Below, piece by piece: positions 9,301 through 16,310 of a stretch of 64,000 bases of DNA. The translations under genes were made by a program, and so were the position numbers. The stretch's first letter is position 1; every line of letters starts with the position of its first letter. The notes beneath the pieces are model-generated. The model was not told the DNA's origin and did no database searches. It saw only the letters and a list, made by a program, of their open reading frames with translations. This DNA comes from Methanosarcinaceae archaeon (GTDB lineage: Archaea; Halobacteriota; Methanosarcinia; Methanosarcinales; Methanosarcinaceae), in NCBI GenBank assembly GCA_030611265.1, contig JAUWQD010000009.1, forward strand, positions 1 to 64,000, written 5' to 3'.

Positions 9301-11056
9301 TGCCAAACGTATTCACCCCGAGCTCTACAAAAAAATCCTTTAAATCGTCCTCGCGATACAACTCAACGTTCAGAAAAATCAAGTCACTTTTGAAATGTCG
9401 AAAGTCTTCTGATTTTAATACATTCTCATCATTTGGATAGAAAAAAAACTGAACTACATTGCTATCATTCAATAGTGACCGCAAGATCCCTTTCGAATCT
9501 TTATAAATTGCAAGCTTCCAAATTTCCTCTTTTAGTACAGAGTTATTTTCCAACTTGAGTTTGAGATAATAAAACAATTTTATAAACCAATCATTTAATC
9601 GATTTGATAAATCAATTTTCTCAAAATTCTCAATTAATTTTTCAACATTGAAATCAGAAGCTATACCCCACTCTATGAGGTACTTTGTAGACAACTTATG
9701 TAACTCAAAATTGATGAGATTTTCAGAAATGCTTTTAATTAGGTCGTTGTCATTTGCCAAAAAATCTATAGTCGCCTTATCTACAACATGTGGAACACCA
9801 TCTTCTATTATGTTTTTAAAATTATCTTCAAGTTTTATATTGTTACGGACAAATTCACTTATTTTTTCAGGAGCATCCTTCGCAAAAAGATTGAACTGTG
9901 GTTCATCTTTTTTCAAAGGCAATATATTCAAAAAAGTGTTCGGGAAATCATTCGACAGTGATTCGATTGCAAGAAATAATTTGTTTTCAATACAGCTAAA
10001 CAATTTTTCATTATAATCATCTATACTGAGAGATTTCCTGCTTGCATCGCAATTAAAATCAGCATGTATTAAAAAATTGAATGGGTTTTTCGCAGACTCA
10101 AGTGGCATATAAAGATAAAATGTATTATCATCTGGATTTTTTAGTGGTATAATAGTATTACCGTCTAAACGAAATGCAAATATTACTTTTGGAGAAATTG
10201 ATTGATTGAACTTATCCTTAATGTAATTTAGTTTATGAATTTGTTTCACCCACGACGAAACATTGATGCCATTTTTTTTAATAATATATTCTGTACTGTC
10301 ACCCTCTATTGTAATACAATATTCACTGTATTCCGGGTCATCGACGAGATCATTTTTTAGAGATACAGAAGAAACATTGTTAAGAAATAGAAGAACATTC
10401 CAATCTATATTTAGGGAGCTAAGTAGTTCAATGAAAATTTCATAATTCTTTTCTTTATTTATCGTAAAAAAAAACGCAGTTTCAATTTCATTAGATTCGG
10501 TATATTGTCCTTCCACATACACTGGTACAACATATTTTTTTAACTGGAAGTTGCAGCCATTCGAACAGTTAACCACAGGCTCATCGCAAAATGGAAATAC
10601 TGTCTTAAACCCAACTCCAAACTTACCAATCCTATTATTTTCGCTTTCATTACTGCTTCTTTCATTGCTGCTTAATCCTAAGCCACATATACTAAATAAA
10701 TCCTTCAAGTTAAAAGGTCGGCCATTGTGACTAAAGCAAATATGATCTGAAGTGATTTCAATTTTTACTTTAGTTGCTTTGCAGTCATCTGCGTTTTGTA
10801 AAATTTCGTATAAGAAATGAATTGGATTTGAACTGTTGGAGTATGTTTGTGAATCTATACTATAGTCCCCTGATTTCAAACTTTCGTCTTTCAATTTTTC
10901 AAGAGTGGTTATGATTTCTTTCCATTCTTCACTTGTATAATCTGTTTTAGATAAATATTTTTCATACTCATCATTAATTTCGGGTTTTATCCCATCGTTT
11001 AGTTGATTTATTTTCTGCCCATTATATCTTTTCAGTTCATCAACAGGTATAGTCAA
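6338..11056 (-). CDS. Sacsin/HSP90-type ATPase with C-terminal DUF3883 (NO VEIN) domain
   Basis: A 1572-residue protein. The N-terminal GHKL/HSP90-type ATPase carries the N box LYEILQNADD (about residues 82-91), the sacsin-type G1 motif HNGRPF, and the G2 motif GKFGVGFK. About 1200 residues of helical, AT-rich-encoded sequence follow, then an acidic repeat linker (about 1290-1355). The C-terminal DUF3883 domain has the pattern YDIS...EYIEVKTT, resembling a PD-(D/E)xK nuclease core. Proteins with this pairing occur in bacterial and archaeal defence islands; an antiviral role here is inference. The start is TTG with GGTGAT just upstream. The AT-rich composition differs from the RPA genes, suggesting acquisition. 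It appears to be a single-gene unit. Confidence 0.82.
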   Translation of the reverse strand: MTIPVDELKRYNGQKINQLNDGIKPEINDEYEKYLSKTDYTSEEWKEIITTLEKLKDESLKSGDYSIDSQTYSNSSNPIHFLYEILQNADDCKATKVKIEITSDHICFSHNGRPFNLKDLFSICGLGLSSNERSSNESENNRIGKFGVGFKTVFPFCDEPVVNCSNGCNFQLKKYVVPVYVEGQYTESNEIETAFFFTINKEKNYEIFIELLSSLNIDWNVLLFLNNVSSVSLKNDLVDDPEYSEYCITIEGDSTEYIIKKNGINVSSWVKQIHKLNYIKDKFNQSISPKVIFAFRLDGNTIIPLKNPDDNTFYLYMPLESAKNPFNFLIHADFNCDASRKSLSIDDYNEKLFSCIENKLFLAIESLSNDFPNTFLNILPLKKDEPQFNLFAKDAPEKISEFVRNNIKLEDNFKNIIEDGVPHVVDKATIDFLANDNDLIKSISENLINFELHKLSTKYLIEWGIASDFNVEKLIENFEKIDLSNRLNDWFIKLFYYLKLKLENNSVLKEEIWKLAIYKDSKGILRSLLNDSNVVQFFFYPNDENVLKSEDFRHFKSDLIFLNVELYREDDLKDFFVELGVNTFGKESIIGYIINVIDNLQPDNLNEEEMLFYTTYLFKNKDKINEISVNNPLWSTFYRFRRNSGKILLKIKNGGWYAPNEIYFSCEYFSKTNSSYYLEDIFSPIGCHFLDPIYIEKLNDGEKNSLDEIKNWFSELGVEDKPRIIKKPQYVSDEEQREYQGIYKDDISDEMMSIKIVQDWKKEPTYRIEYINDPTSVDLDLFVKCNIKDKEKLAKKLILLLDGMWEKKWNETTLSGNYWTAQSSIYPFDMQVEGSSLLSSLLTAEWIPSIDNDKLLKPKDVFYSNGSDLISGQPYLNLDGLKNPDFIDTFFKKHDQETLINQIETLKISNDSFDTKLEQLCNLLKYLQSVKRSDLTENELKTKEIILIDQAGEKWYPINKVAWDYKAKGMNIFGNRGCISDKYKKHKLGKFFTDLGMLQEGKIGIKHYLERLVELQNYKEEGLDGDEFTNHRNFIYKIVEQLITKMDALDEIDNSIVKFKNEGCIYCEDGEFHKFTDELFFIRQYSRAHDLFSKYSPNFKKHVIDANYEEYKNLIDKLELLLLDNSIEKTLNEEIPNKRCVESELFDLDKISKYLLAVVNSSSHNNKSVKDYTNLLKNLSVQYAEGIHVKHSIKGTDVYFIGSCEHFYYNLEEYILIKDNTSKPEKILNISKGLCDLFEIDYMAASLFEHIIESLDKADEIEKYLIAHDIKLLDHLPQSVDIPSETGEGGGIVDKESDETNGDMTKEDLGAKPGDVADKKSEEIGGDITEEAIDAKPRNVAGKVPEEFADMITGGSSKKTVPSGKSSKHVQPGGKSDASTEKDVDGIPDDSKYDGDNFTKYDVSHAEIEFEAYEEPGAVPAKRDNLSTKEYNGIKINGVDGGSDRKIPSSDTMKEIGMSGEQIVVRYLEHKYNDSVEIHWQNENGDAKKPYDISITKNGDEEYIEVKTTVQNVNTVFYFSKRQFEKAQEKGDKYHIYRVFKDGDKMKILDIVNPCRKMMNGGITIEKFTIKI
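6995..7183 (-). repeat. Tandem 24-residue acidic repeats in the ATPase linker
   Basis: The linker before DUF3883 contains two imperfect 24-residue units, each ending in AKPGD or AKPRN and sharing the pattern V.DK.S.E..GD.T.E...AKP, then a partial third unit of about 15 residues. It is a flexible, length-variable spacer encoded by imperfect 72-bp repeats. Confidence 0.65.
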
Positions 11057-11118
11057 ATAATCACCTTTTTAAATATTAACGTTAAGATGTCGTTTTTTCT
11101 GGTTTATTTTTGTTCATA

Positions 11119-11248
11119 GAGATTGTCGAAAAAGTCCACATTTCGAGGCATATCAACTTATGAAGGAAATGTACCACAATGCAGCATGGCGTTTTACTTT
11201 CAATTATTATTTAAAACGTCGCGGTTTTGCCACTTTTCTGACAGTCAC
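11119..11248. mobile_element. Small inverted-repeat element (MITE-like), or an IS remnant
   Basis: The left end (gattgtcgaaaaagtcca, 11121-11138) is an imperfect inverted copy of the right end (gccacttttctgacagtca, 11229-11247), giving a unit of about 130 bp. The last 65 bp resemble 33367-33432, which ends in the same CACTTTTC-GACAGTC motif. It has no transposase. It lies just upstream of the defence gene, in a 610-bp gap (11057-11669) that otherwise holds only a broken gene. Confidence 0.4.
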
Positions 11249-11319
11249 TTCATAATTAGTTTCAGTTCTTATAATCTGCGGTTCATTTGCAGTAACTGCG
11301 CGCTTCCCGTCATCTCCGT

Positions 11320-11547
11320 TCATTCGCAGCAGCGACATCTCATACTCAGGCTACCCCAGGCGTTTGCTGGCTGGACGAGCATCAACCACATTTCTCCCCC
11401 AACATCCCATAGACTCCCAACCACCGGAAAATCCACAACCTCAAGCACCATCGAATCATCAGCACCGCCAAACACACCCCTTGTATCAGCCTTCAACCCC
11501 ATTGCAAACTTCCCAAGAACATATGCAATTCCGATCTCAACGTACAC
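11320..11547 (-). pseudogene. Fragment of nucleoside 2-deoxyribosyltransferase-like gene
   Basis: The 75-codon frame has VEIGIAYVLGK followed by GLKADTR, which is typical of the C-terminal part of nucleoside 2-deoxyribosyltransferase-family proteins (E-x-G-x-AyxLGK then GLKTDxR). The N-terminal half is absent upstream, and the C terminus degrades into unrelated sequence. It sits between the inverted-repeat element and the phosphatase gene, which fits a decayed insertion zone. The identification rests on this short motif only. Confidence 0.35.
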
Positions 11548-11669
11548 TTCATCCTAAGATAGCTTGCCAACATTCATTCCACATTTCTTATATTATACCT
11601 TAAAGTTCCCCGATAATCACGTCATCTATTTAAACTTAAATCCGAAGTATAAACTATGGTGAGAAACTC

Positions 11670-12485
11670 ATGAAATATGGAGTTAATTCTCCCATGTTAT
11701 CAACAAAGGTGATTTTAATCTCAATAACCGACCACAATCTATTCAACATCCTACCTGAAGTCGCCAAAATATTCGATTCCGAAGACGCAGTCATCCACAC
11801 CGATGCCACCCCAATCCTCATAGTCGCAGATTTGCACGGCGATCTGAACGCTTTGCAACTCGCTCTTCGTAAGAGGTCTGACATTGGATGCGATACAGTG
11901 ATCTTTCTGGGCGATTACATCGACCGTGGACCTGCATCACTTGATGTTCTTGAATGGCTGTTCTCGTTGAAAATTAAGGAGCCTAATAAAATCATTTTAT
12001 TGCGTGGGAATCATGAACTCAAAGAAACGAACCGATTTGAAAAATTGTTCGAGGATTTGGAATATGATGAAAAACTGTTTGCTTCGATAAATAATGTGTT
12101 TGATAAGATGCCAGTCGGTGCGGTCATTTCGAATAAGATATTCTGTGTTCACGGCGGTATCCCAGGACCTGTAAAACTATCGGAGATTACTAAAGAGGGT
12201 GCGTATCCGTATGTATGGAACGATCCGTCTGATGAGGACGGAATAAATTCTTCAAGCCGGGGACTGGGAATGCGAACCTTTGGCGAGGACGTTTTTGAGG
12301 AGTTCCTTCAAGTTAATGGGTTTGAGCGGATGGTTAGGGGACACTCGGTGCTTGATGAAGGGTTTAAGTGGTGGTTTGGGGAGAGGTTGTTGTCGTTGTT
12401 CTCTGCGCCGAATCATGCTGGCAGGAGAAATTTAGGGGCTGTTGGGGTCGTTAAGGATGGAGGGTTGTTTACTTACAATGTTTGA
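11670..12485 (+). CDS. PPP-family serine/threonine protein phosphatase
   Basis: A 271-residue metallophosphatase with the full PPP signature: DLHGDL (about residue 53), GDYIDRGP (about 77), RGNHE (about 112), then HGG and a GHS motif, and late in the chain an SAPNH segment matching the PP1/PP2A catalytic core. It should dephosphorylate Ser/Thr residues using two metal ions in the cytoplasm. A leading region of about 48 residues precedes the catalytic core. GGTGAG lies 7 nt before the ATG at 11670. It appears monocistronic. The substrate cannot be told from context. Confidence 0.92.
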   Translation: MKYGVNSPMLSTKVILISITDHNLFNILPEVAKIFDSEDAVIHTDATPILIVADLHGDLNALQLALRKRSDIGCDTVIFLGDYIDRGPASLDVLEWLFSLKIKEPNKIILLRGNHELKETNRFEKLFEDLEYDEKLFASINNVFDKMPVGAVISNKIFCVHGGIPGPVKLSEITKEGAYPYVWNDPSDEDGINSSSRGLGMRTFGEDVFEEFLQVNGFERMVRGHSVLDEGFKWWFGERLLSLFSAPNHAGRRNLGAVGVVKDGGLFTYNV

Positions 12486-12563
12486 GTCGTGACGAATAAT
12501 ATTGATTTGCCACATCCATGAAAGACACAAATTATATCTAAACCAAAAGCATTTCCAACCTTC

Positions 12564-13268
12564 ATGGAACTATTATATCTAAAAGACTGCTATCTTACGG
12601 AATTCGATGCCGTAATTGAAAGTGTAAAAGGCGATAAATACGTAGTTTTGGATAAGACCGCATTTTATCCAAATTCCGGCGGGCAGCTCTCTGATACAGG
12701 CGTACTGATACACAGTGGCAAAGAATATCCCGTCATCTTTGTCGGGAAATTCAATGGGATCATCAGTCATGAAGTTTCGGTGTCGGGATTAAGTCAGGGC
12801 GATAGCGTAAAAGGCATGATCGACTGGGACAGGCGCTACAATTTCATGAAATACCACACAGCTTCCCACATATTGAGTGCCATTATTCACAGTGAAACCG
12901 GTGCGCAGATATCAGGCAACCAGATAGGTGAGAAAAAGACACGGATCGACTTTAGTCTTGAGGATTTTGATAGGGAATTGATAAAGTCTTACGAGGCAAA
13001 GGTCAATGAAGTGATTGACAGGAAACTGCCTGTGGAGATCGACATCATGCCGCGTGATGAGGCATTCAATATCCCGTCCGTGGTGAAATTAAAGGATGCT
13101 TTCCCGCCTGACATTTCAGAGATACGTGTGATAACAATACCAGATATTGACAGGCAGGCATGCGGTGGTACGCATGTGGCAAACACCGGTGAGATACCAC
13201 ATATTGAGATATTCAAAGCAGAGAACAAAGGTAAGAACAACAGAAGGGTGCATTTCAGGTTTGTCTGA
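12564..13268 (+). CDS. alaX: Alanyl-tRNA editing protein AlaX
   Basis: A 234-residue trans-editing hydrolase that removes mis-charged Ser or Gly from tRNA-Ala. It has the two AlaRS editing-domain zinc motifs, HTASH (HxxxH) near residue 98 and CGGTH near residue 196, and the FYPNSGGQ.SDTG signature near residue 33. The length fits the medium AlaX-M form with the small N-terminal barrel. A TATA-like AAATTATATC lies about 25-33 bp before the ATG with no ribosome site between, which suggests a leaderless transcript. It stands alone. Confidence 0.95.
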   Translation: MELLYLKDCYLTEFDAVIESVKGDKYVVLDKTAFYPNSGGQLSDTGVLIHSGKEYPVIFVGKFNGIISHEVSVSGLSQGDSVKGMIDWDRRYNFMKYHTASHILSAIIHSETGAQISGNQIGEKKTRIDFSLEDFDRELIKSYEAKVNEVIDRKLPVEIDIMPRDEAFNIPSVVKLKDAFPPDISEIRVITIPDIDRQACGGTHVANTGEIPHIEIFKAENKGKNNRRVHFRFV

Positions 13269-13447
13269 TGGTGCATAATTTTACAAATTACATACGAGAA
13301 TAATCACTTACTGTTACCTCAAATGTCCTAAATATATTTTAACAATAACTACTACATTTAGTAGCCCTTAAATTACATTAACACAATTATCAACATAAAA
13401 CTCAATTATAAAACATCTAACATCATTTACAAACGGAGAATATCATA

Positions 13448-15019
13448 ATGAAAGTATTAGTCAGTGACCCATTATCAGAAGAAGGAACATCAAGACTTGA
13501 AGAGCATTTCACAGTTGACATCTCAACCGGTCTTTCTGAAGACGAACTTATAGAGAAGATCAAGGATGTCGATGCACTTGTCATCCGAAGCGGAACGCAG
13601 GTTACAAAAGCCGTTATCGATGCGGCAGAGAAGTTGAAGATCATCGGCAGGGCAGGAGTAGGTGTTGATAACATCGATATCGATGCAGCGACACAAAAAG
13701 GAATTATCGTGGTCAATGCGCCGGAGGGTAACATGCTCTCGGCTGCCGAGCATACCATTGCAATGATGATGTCCCTTACAAGGAATATCCCACAGGCAAA
13801 TGCATCCCTAAAGTCGAGGAAATGGGAGCGCAAACTGTTCATGGGAACTGAGGTCAATGGCAAGATCCTAGGTGTCGTAGGACTTGGGCGCATTGGTACA
13901 GAGGTTGCCAAACGTGCGCAGGGACTTGAGATGACCATACTTGCATACGACCCGTTCATTTCAGAGGAACGCGCACAAGAATTGGGTGTTGAACTCGCAA
14001 CAGTTAATGAGATTGCAGAGCGTGCCGATTTTATTACTGTGCACACACCGCTCATCAAAGAGACACGAAACATCATTGATGCAGAGCAGTTCGCTGTGAT
14101 GAAGGACGGCGTACGTATCATCAACTGTGCACGCGGTGGCATTATTAACGAAGAGGCTCTCGCAGATGCAGTGAAAAGCGGCAAGGTTGCAGGCGCAGCA
14201 CTCGATGTGTTCGTGAATGAACCTCCATTTGACAGCCCATTGATGGATCTTGATAACGTGATCATGACCCCGCATCTTGGTGCATCGACCGAAGAGGCAC
14301 AGATCAATGTTGCGGTATCGGTTGCGGATGAAGTTATTTCTGTGTTGAATGGCGGTAGTGCCAAGAATGCGATTAACATTCCGTCTGTCAAACCTGAGGT
14401 TATGGCTGTACTCGCACCATATATTAAACTTGCTGAAACTATGGGAAGTGTGGCCGGACAACTTATGGGTGGCAATTGTGAAAAGGCTGAGATCGGATAT
14501 TATGGCGAGATCTCTGAAAAGGATACAAGAGTTGTTACAGTAGCAGCACTGAAGGGTTTGCTTGAGACTGCACTTGGATCCGGTGTGAATTATGTGAATG
14601 CTCCGGCACTTGCAAAGTCACGCAAGATCGAGGTTATTGAGAGCAAGTCTGAAACTTCAGAAGAACATGTGTCAACGATACAGATCAAACTTACGAAAAG
14701 AGCTGAAACAAAACTGGTTGCGGGTGCAGTTGTCGGCAATGAGCCAAAGATCATCCAGATCGATAATTACCGTGTTGATATCGTTCCATCAGGTTTCATG
14801 ATCGTTTCGAACCACGTTAACCGACCGAATGTGATTGGACCATGCTGCATCCTGCTTGGTGAGAATAACATCAATATTTCAGGTATGCAGGTCGGACGGG
14901 TTGAGATCGGCGGAACTACAATTATGGCGCTTAATGTGGATTCGGAAGTGCCGGATGATATATTGGATCAGATGAGAGACATTGAAGGGATATTGGATGC
15001 TAAACTCGTGACTCTTTAA
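13448..15019 (+). CDS. serA: D-3-phosphoglycerate dehydrogenase
   Basis: First enzyme of serine synthesis, oxidising 3-phosphoglycerate to 3-phosphohydroxypyruvate with NAD. The 523 residues match the long SerA form: a catalytic domain, an NAD-binding domain with GLGRIG near residue 145, catalytic RGGIINEEA and HLGASTEEAQ motifs, then an intervening allosteric substrate-binding domain and a C-terminal ACT domain (from about residue 450) for serine feedback. The start ATG follows CGGAGAATATCATA. In the 180-bp upstream gap, CTACTA-catt-TAGTAG forms a small palindrome that could be an operator. Confidence 0.96.
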   Translation: MKVLVSDPLSEEGTSRLEEHFTVDISTGLSEDELIEKIKDVDALVIRSGTQVTKAVIDAAEKLKIIGRAGVGVDNIDIDAATQKGIIVVNAPEGNMLSAAEHTIAMMMSLTRNIPQANASLKSRKWERKLFMGTEVNGKILGVVGLGRIGTEVAKRAQGLEMTILAYDPFISEERAQELGVELATVNEIAERADFITVHTPLIKETRNIIDAEQFAVMKDGVRIINCARGGIINEEALADAVKSGKVAGAALDVFVNEPPFDSPLMDLDNVIMTPHLGASTEEAQINVAVSVADEVISVLNGGSAKNAINIPSVKPEVMAVLAPYIKLAETMGSVAGQLMGGNCEKAEIGYYGEISEKDTRVVTVAALKGLLETALGSGVNYVNAPALAKSRKIEVIESKSETSEEHVSTIQIKLTKRAETKLVAGAVVGNEPKIIQIDNYRVDIVPSGFMIVSNHVNRPNVIGPCCILLGENNINISGMQVGRVEIGGTTIMALNVDSEVPDDILDQMRDIEGILDAKLVTL

Positions 15020-15029
15020 AAGTTTTGGC

Positions 15030-15121
15030 AAAAATCGACATAACCAATATTCACAGGGTGGAGTAGTACAGCCAATTGTTGTGCACTTTTCCCTGATAGT
15101 TCTTTATTGATGTCGATTTTT
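15030..15121. ncRNA. Candidate structured RNA or long-range terminator after serA
   Basis: AAAAATCGACAT (15030-15041) is perfectly complementary to ATGTCGATTTTT (15110-15121). After a three-base bulge the helix continues with CAATA/TATTG (15045-15049 and 15105-15109), and then a CAGGG/CCCTG stem (15054-15058 and 15091-15095) encloses a further AGTACA/TGTGCACT hairpin. The nested pairing over 92 nt is far more than chance would give. It may be a stable RNA, a 3' UTR element of serA, or an extended terminator ending in T5. Confidence 0.45.
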
Positions 15122-15162
15122 ACATAAGGTTATTAATATAATGCAACCAAATAGGGTTTCAA

Positions 15163-15645
15163 ATGATGCGAAAACGAATTTATCATCGTTTCCCGCATAG
15201 GGAAATACAATTTGAGCAAAAATACCGTTATTATTCTGACCTGCCGTTCCTTGTCAAGGTAATGGCAAATCTGGATGGTAAATTCGGAATGTTCGTGACC
15301 GAATCTGTTTTACAGAGAGGACATCGCATACAGGCTAAGCGCGAGATTGGTATTGACATTATGACCAACGGCGTGGATTTTGCACCGCTTAATTATGAGA
15401 ATGTTGATGAGATCATTGATACTATCGAACTTGAGGGTATTATCGATTTCAAGATTTCGCTAAAATACAGTTATCTTGACGGAAAATATAACCGGGTTCC
15501 TTTTAAGGGAGATGTATACCTTGTGCGAATTATCTTTGAAAGTAACATTGCAACACTTCAGATCAAGCATATAGATGGTCCTTATCGTACCGAATGTGGC
15601 AGGGTTGCAGATACTATTATCGAGGAACTTCGGCGTGGTGCCTGA
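15163..15645 (+). CDS. Conserved archaeal hypothetical protein
   Basis: A 160-residue soluble protein with no signal peptide or membrane segment. The N terminus is strongly basic and aromatic (many R, H, F, Y in the first 25 residues), followed by alternating strands and a C-terminal helix. I do not recognise a family. A TATA-like TTATTAATATAA lies about 25-30 bp upstream of the ATG, so the message may be nearly leaderless. The stop codon overlaps the next ATG by one base (TGATG), which links it to the DUF2240 gene. Confidence 0.75.
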   Translation: MMRKRIYHRFPHREIQFEQKYRYYSDLPFLVKVMANLDGKFGMFVTESVLQRGHRIQAKREIGIDIMTNGVDFAPLNYENVDEIIDTIELEGIIDFKISLKYSYLDGKYNRVPFKGDVYLVRIIFESNIATLQIKHIDGPYRTECGRVADTIIEELRRGA

Positions 15646-16112
15646 TGGGGCAGGTGGATGAACTTACATTGGTGGTTGCAGCACCATTCAAGAAAAATGC
15701 TGCTCCCTCACTCTCGATGAGGGATTTTGAGTTCGCACTTTCTTTTGATCTTAAATGGATGTCCCCCGATGAGGCATCAAAGGTGCGCGACCTTGCTATT
15801 AAATCAAGACTCCTGACACTTGTTGACGGGATGCTCAAACCTGTTTTTGATCTTGATGCTACAAATATACCTCATGGTTTCAAGCCACAGGTCGATCTGT
15901 TCAGGGAGAAGACATTACTGGAACAGATAATGGCACACATTTCCGTCACCACCGGAATGGGACTGCGGGACATTGCAGCCAAAATAAATTCAAAACAGGA
16001 ACAACTTTCCGACCTTGTGGATATCGAGGTCGCTGCATTGCTGGTAGCAAAGAAGATGGGGTGTAACATCGAGCCGTTCTATAAACAGGTGGATGAAACA
16101 GTCATCCGATAG
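15645..16112 (+). CDS. DUF2240 family archaeal protein
   Basis: A 155-residue protein resembling the archaeal DUF2240 family: an N-terminal segment with SLSMRDFEFALSFDLKWMSPDEA, a winged-helix-like middle, a DxxNIPHGFKP stretch, and a C-terminal helical half that ends with ALLVAKKMGC. The middle region suggests nucleic-acid or protein contacts, but no function is established. The start ATG at 15645 overlaps the previous stop (TGATG), so both are probably one transcript. Longer in-frame starts inside the preceding gene are unlikely. Confidence 0.75.
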   Translation: MGQVDELTLVVAAPFKKNAAPSLSMRDFEFALSFDLKWMSPDEASKVRDLAIKSRLLTLVDGMLKPVFDLDATNIPHGFKPQVDLFREKTLLEQIMAHISVTTGMGLRDIAAKINSKQEQLSDLVDIEVAALLVAKKMGCNIEPFYKQVDETVIR

Positions 16113-16185
16113 AGGATTTCGACAAAAGTCATCGACAGATAGATTTATAATTAATACTGGTATTACTGGTATCGTTATTCCCTAT

Positions 16186-16268
16186 GCGAGAGTAGCCAAG
16201 TGGTCAACGGCGATGGACTCAAGATCCATTTTCGTAGGAATTCGTGGGTTCGACTCCCCCCTCTCGCA
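16186..16268 (+). tRNA. tRNA-Leu (anticodon CAA)
   Basis: Acceptor arms GCGAGAG (16186-16192) and CTCTCGC (16261-16267) pair perfectly, with discriminator A at 16268. The anticodon stem ATGGA/TCCAT encloses CTCAAGA, so the anticodon is CAA and reads UUG. A long variable arm is present, as in class II leucine tRNAs, and the T loop is GTTCGAC. No CCA is encoded. A TATA-like TTTATAATT lies about 40 bp upstream, and T-runs follow the 3' end. Confidence 0.95.
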
Positions 16269-16310
16269 TTTTTGGTTTTTTTGATTACTGATTTGACATT
16301 TTCCCAAACT

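Noticed and set aside
11123..11557. 144-codon plus-strand frame
   Set aside because: It runs across the inverted-repeat element and antisense to the deoxyribosyltransferase-like fragment; composition is not protein-like.
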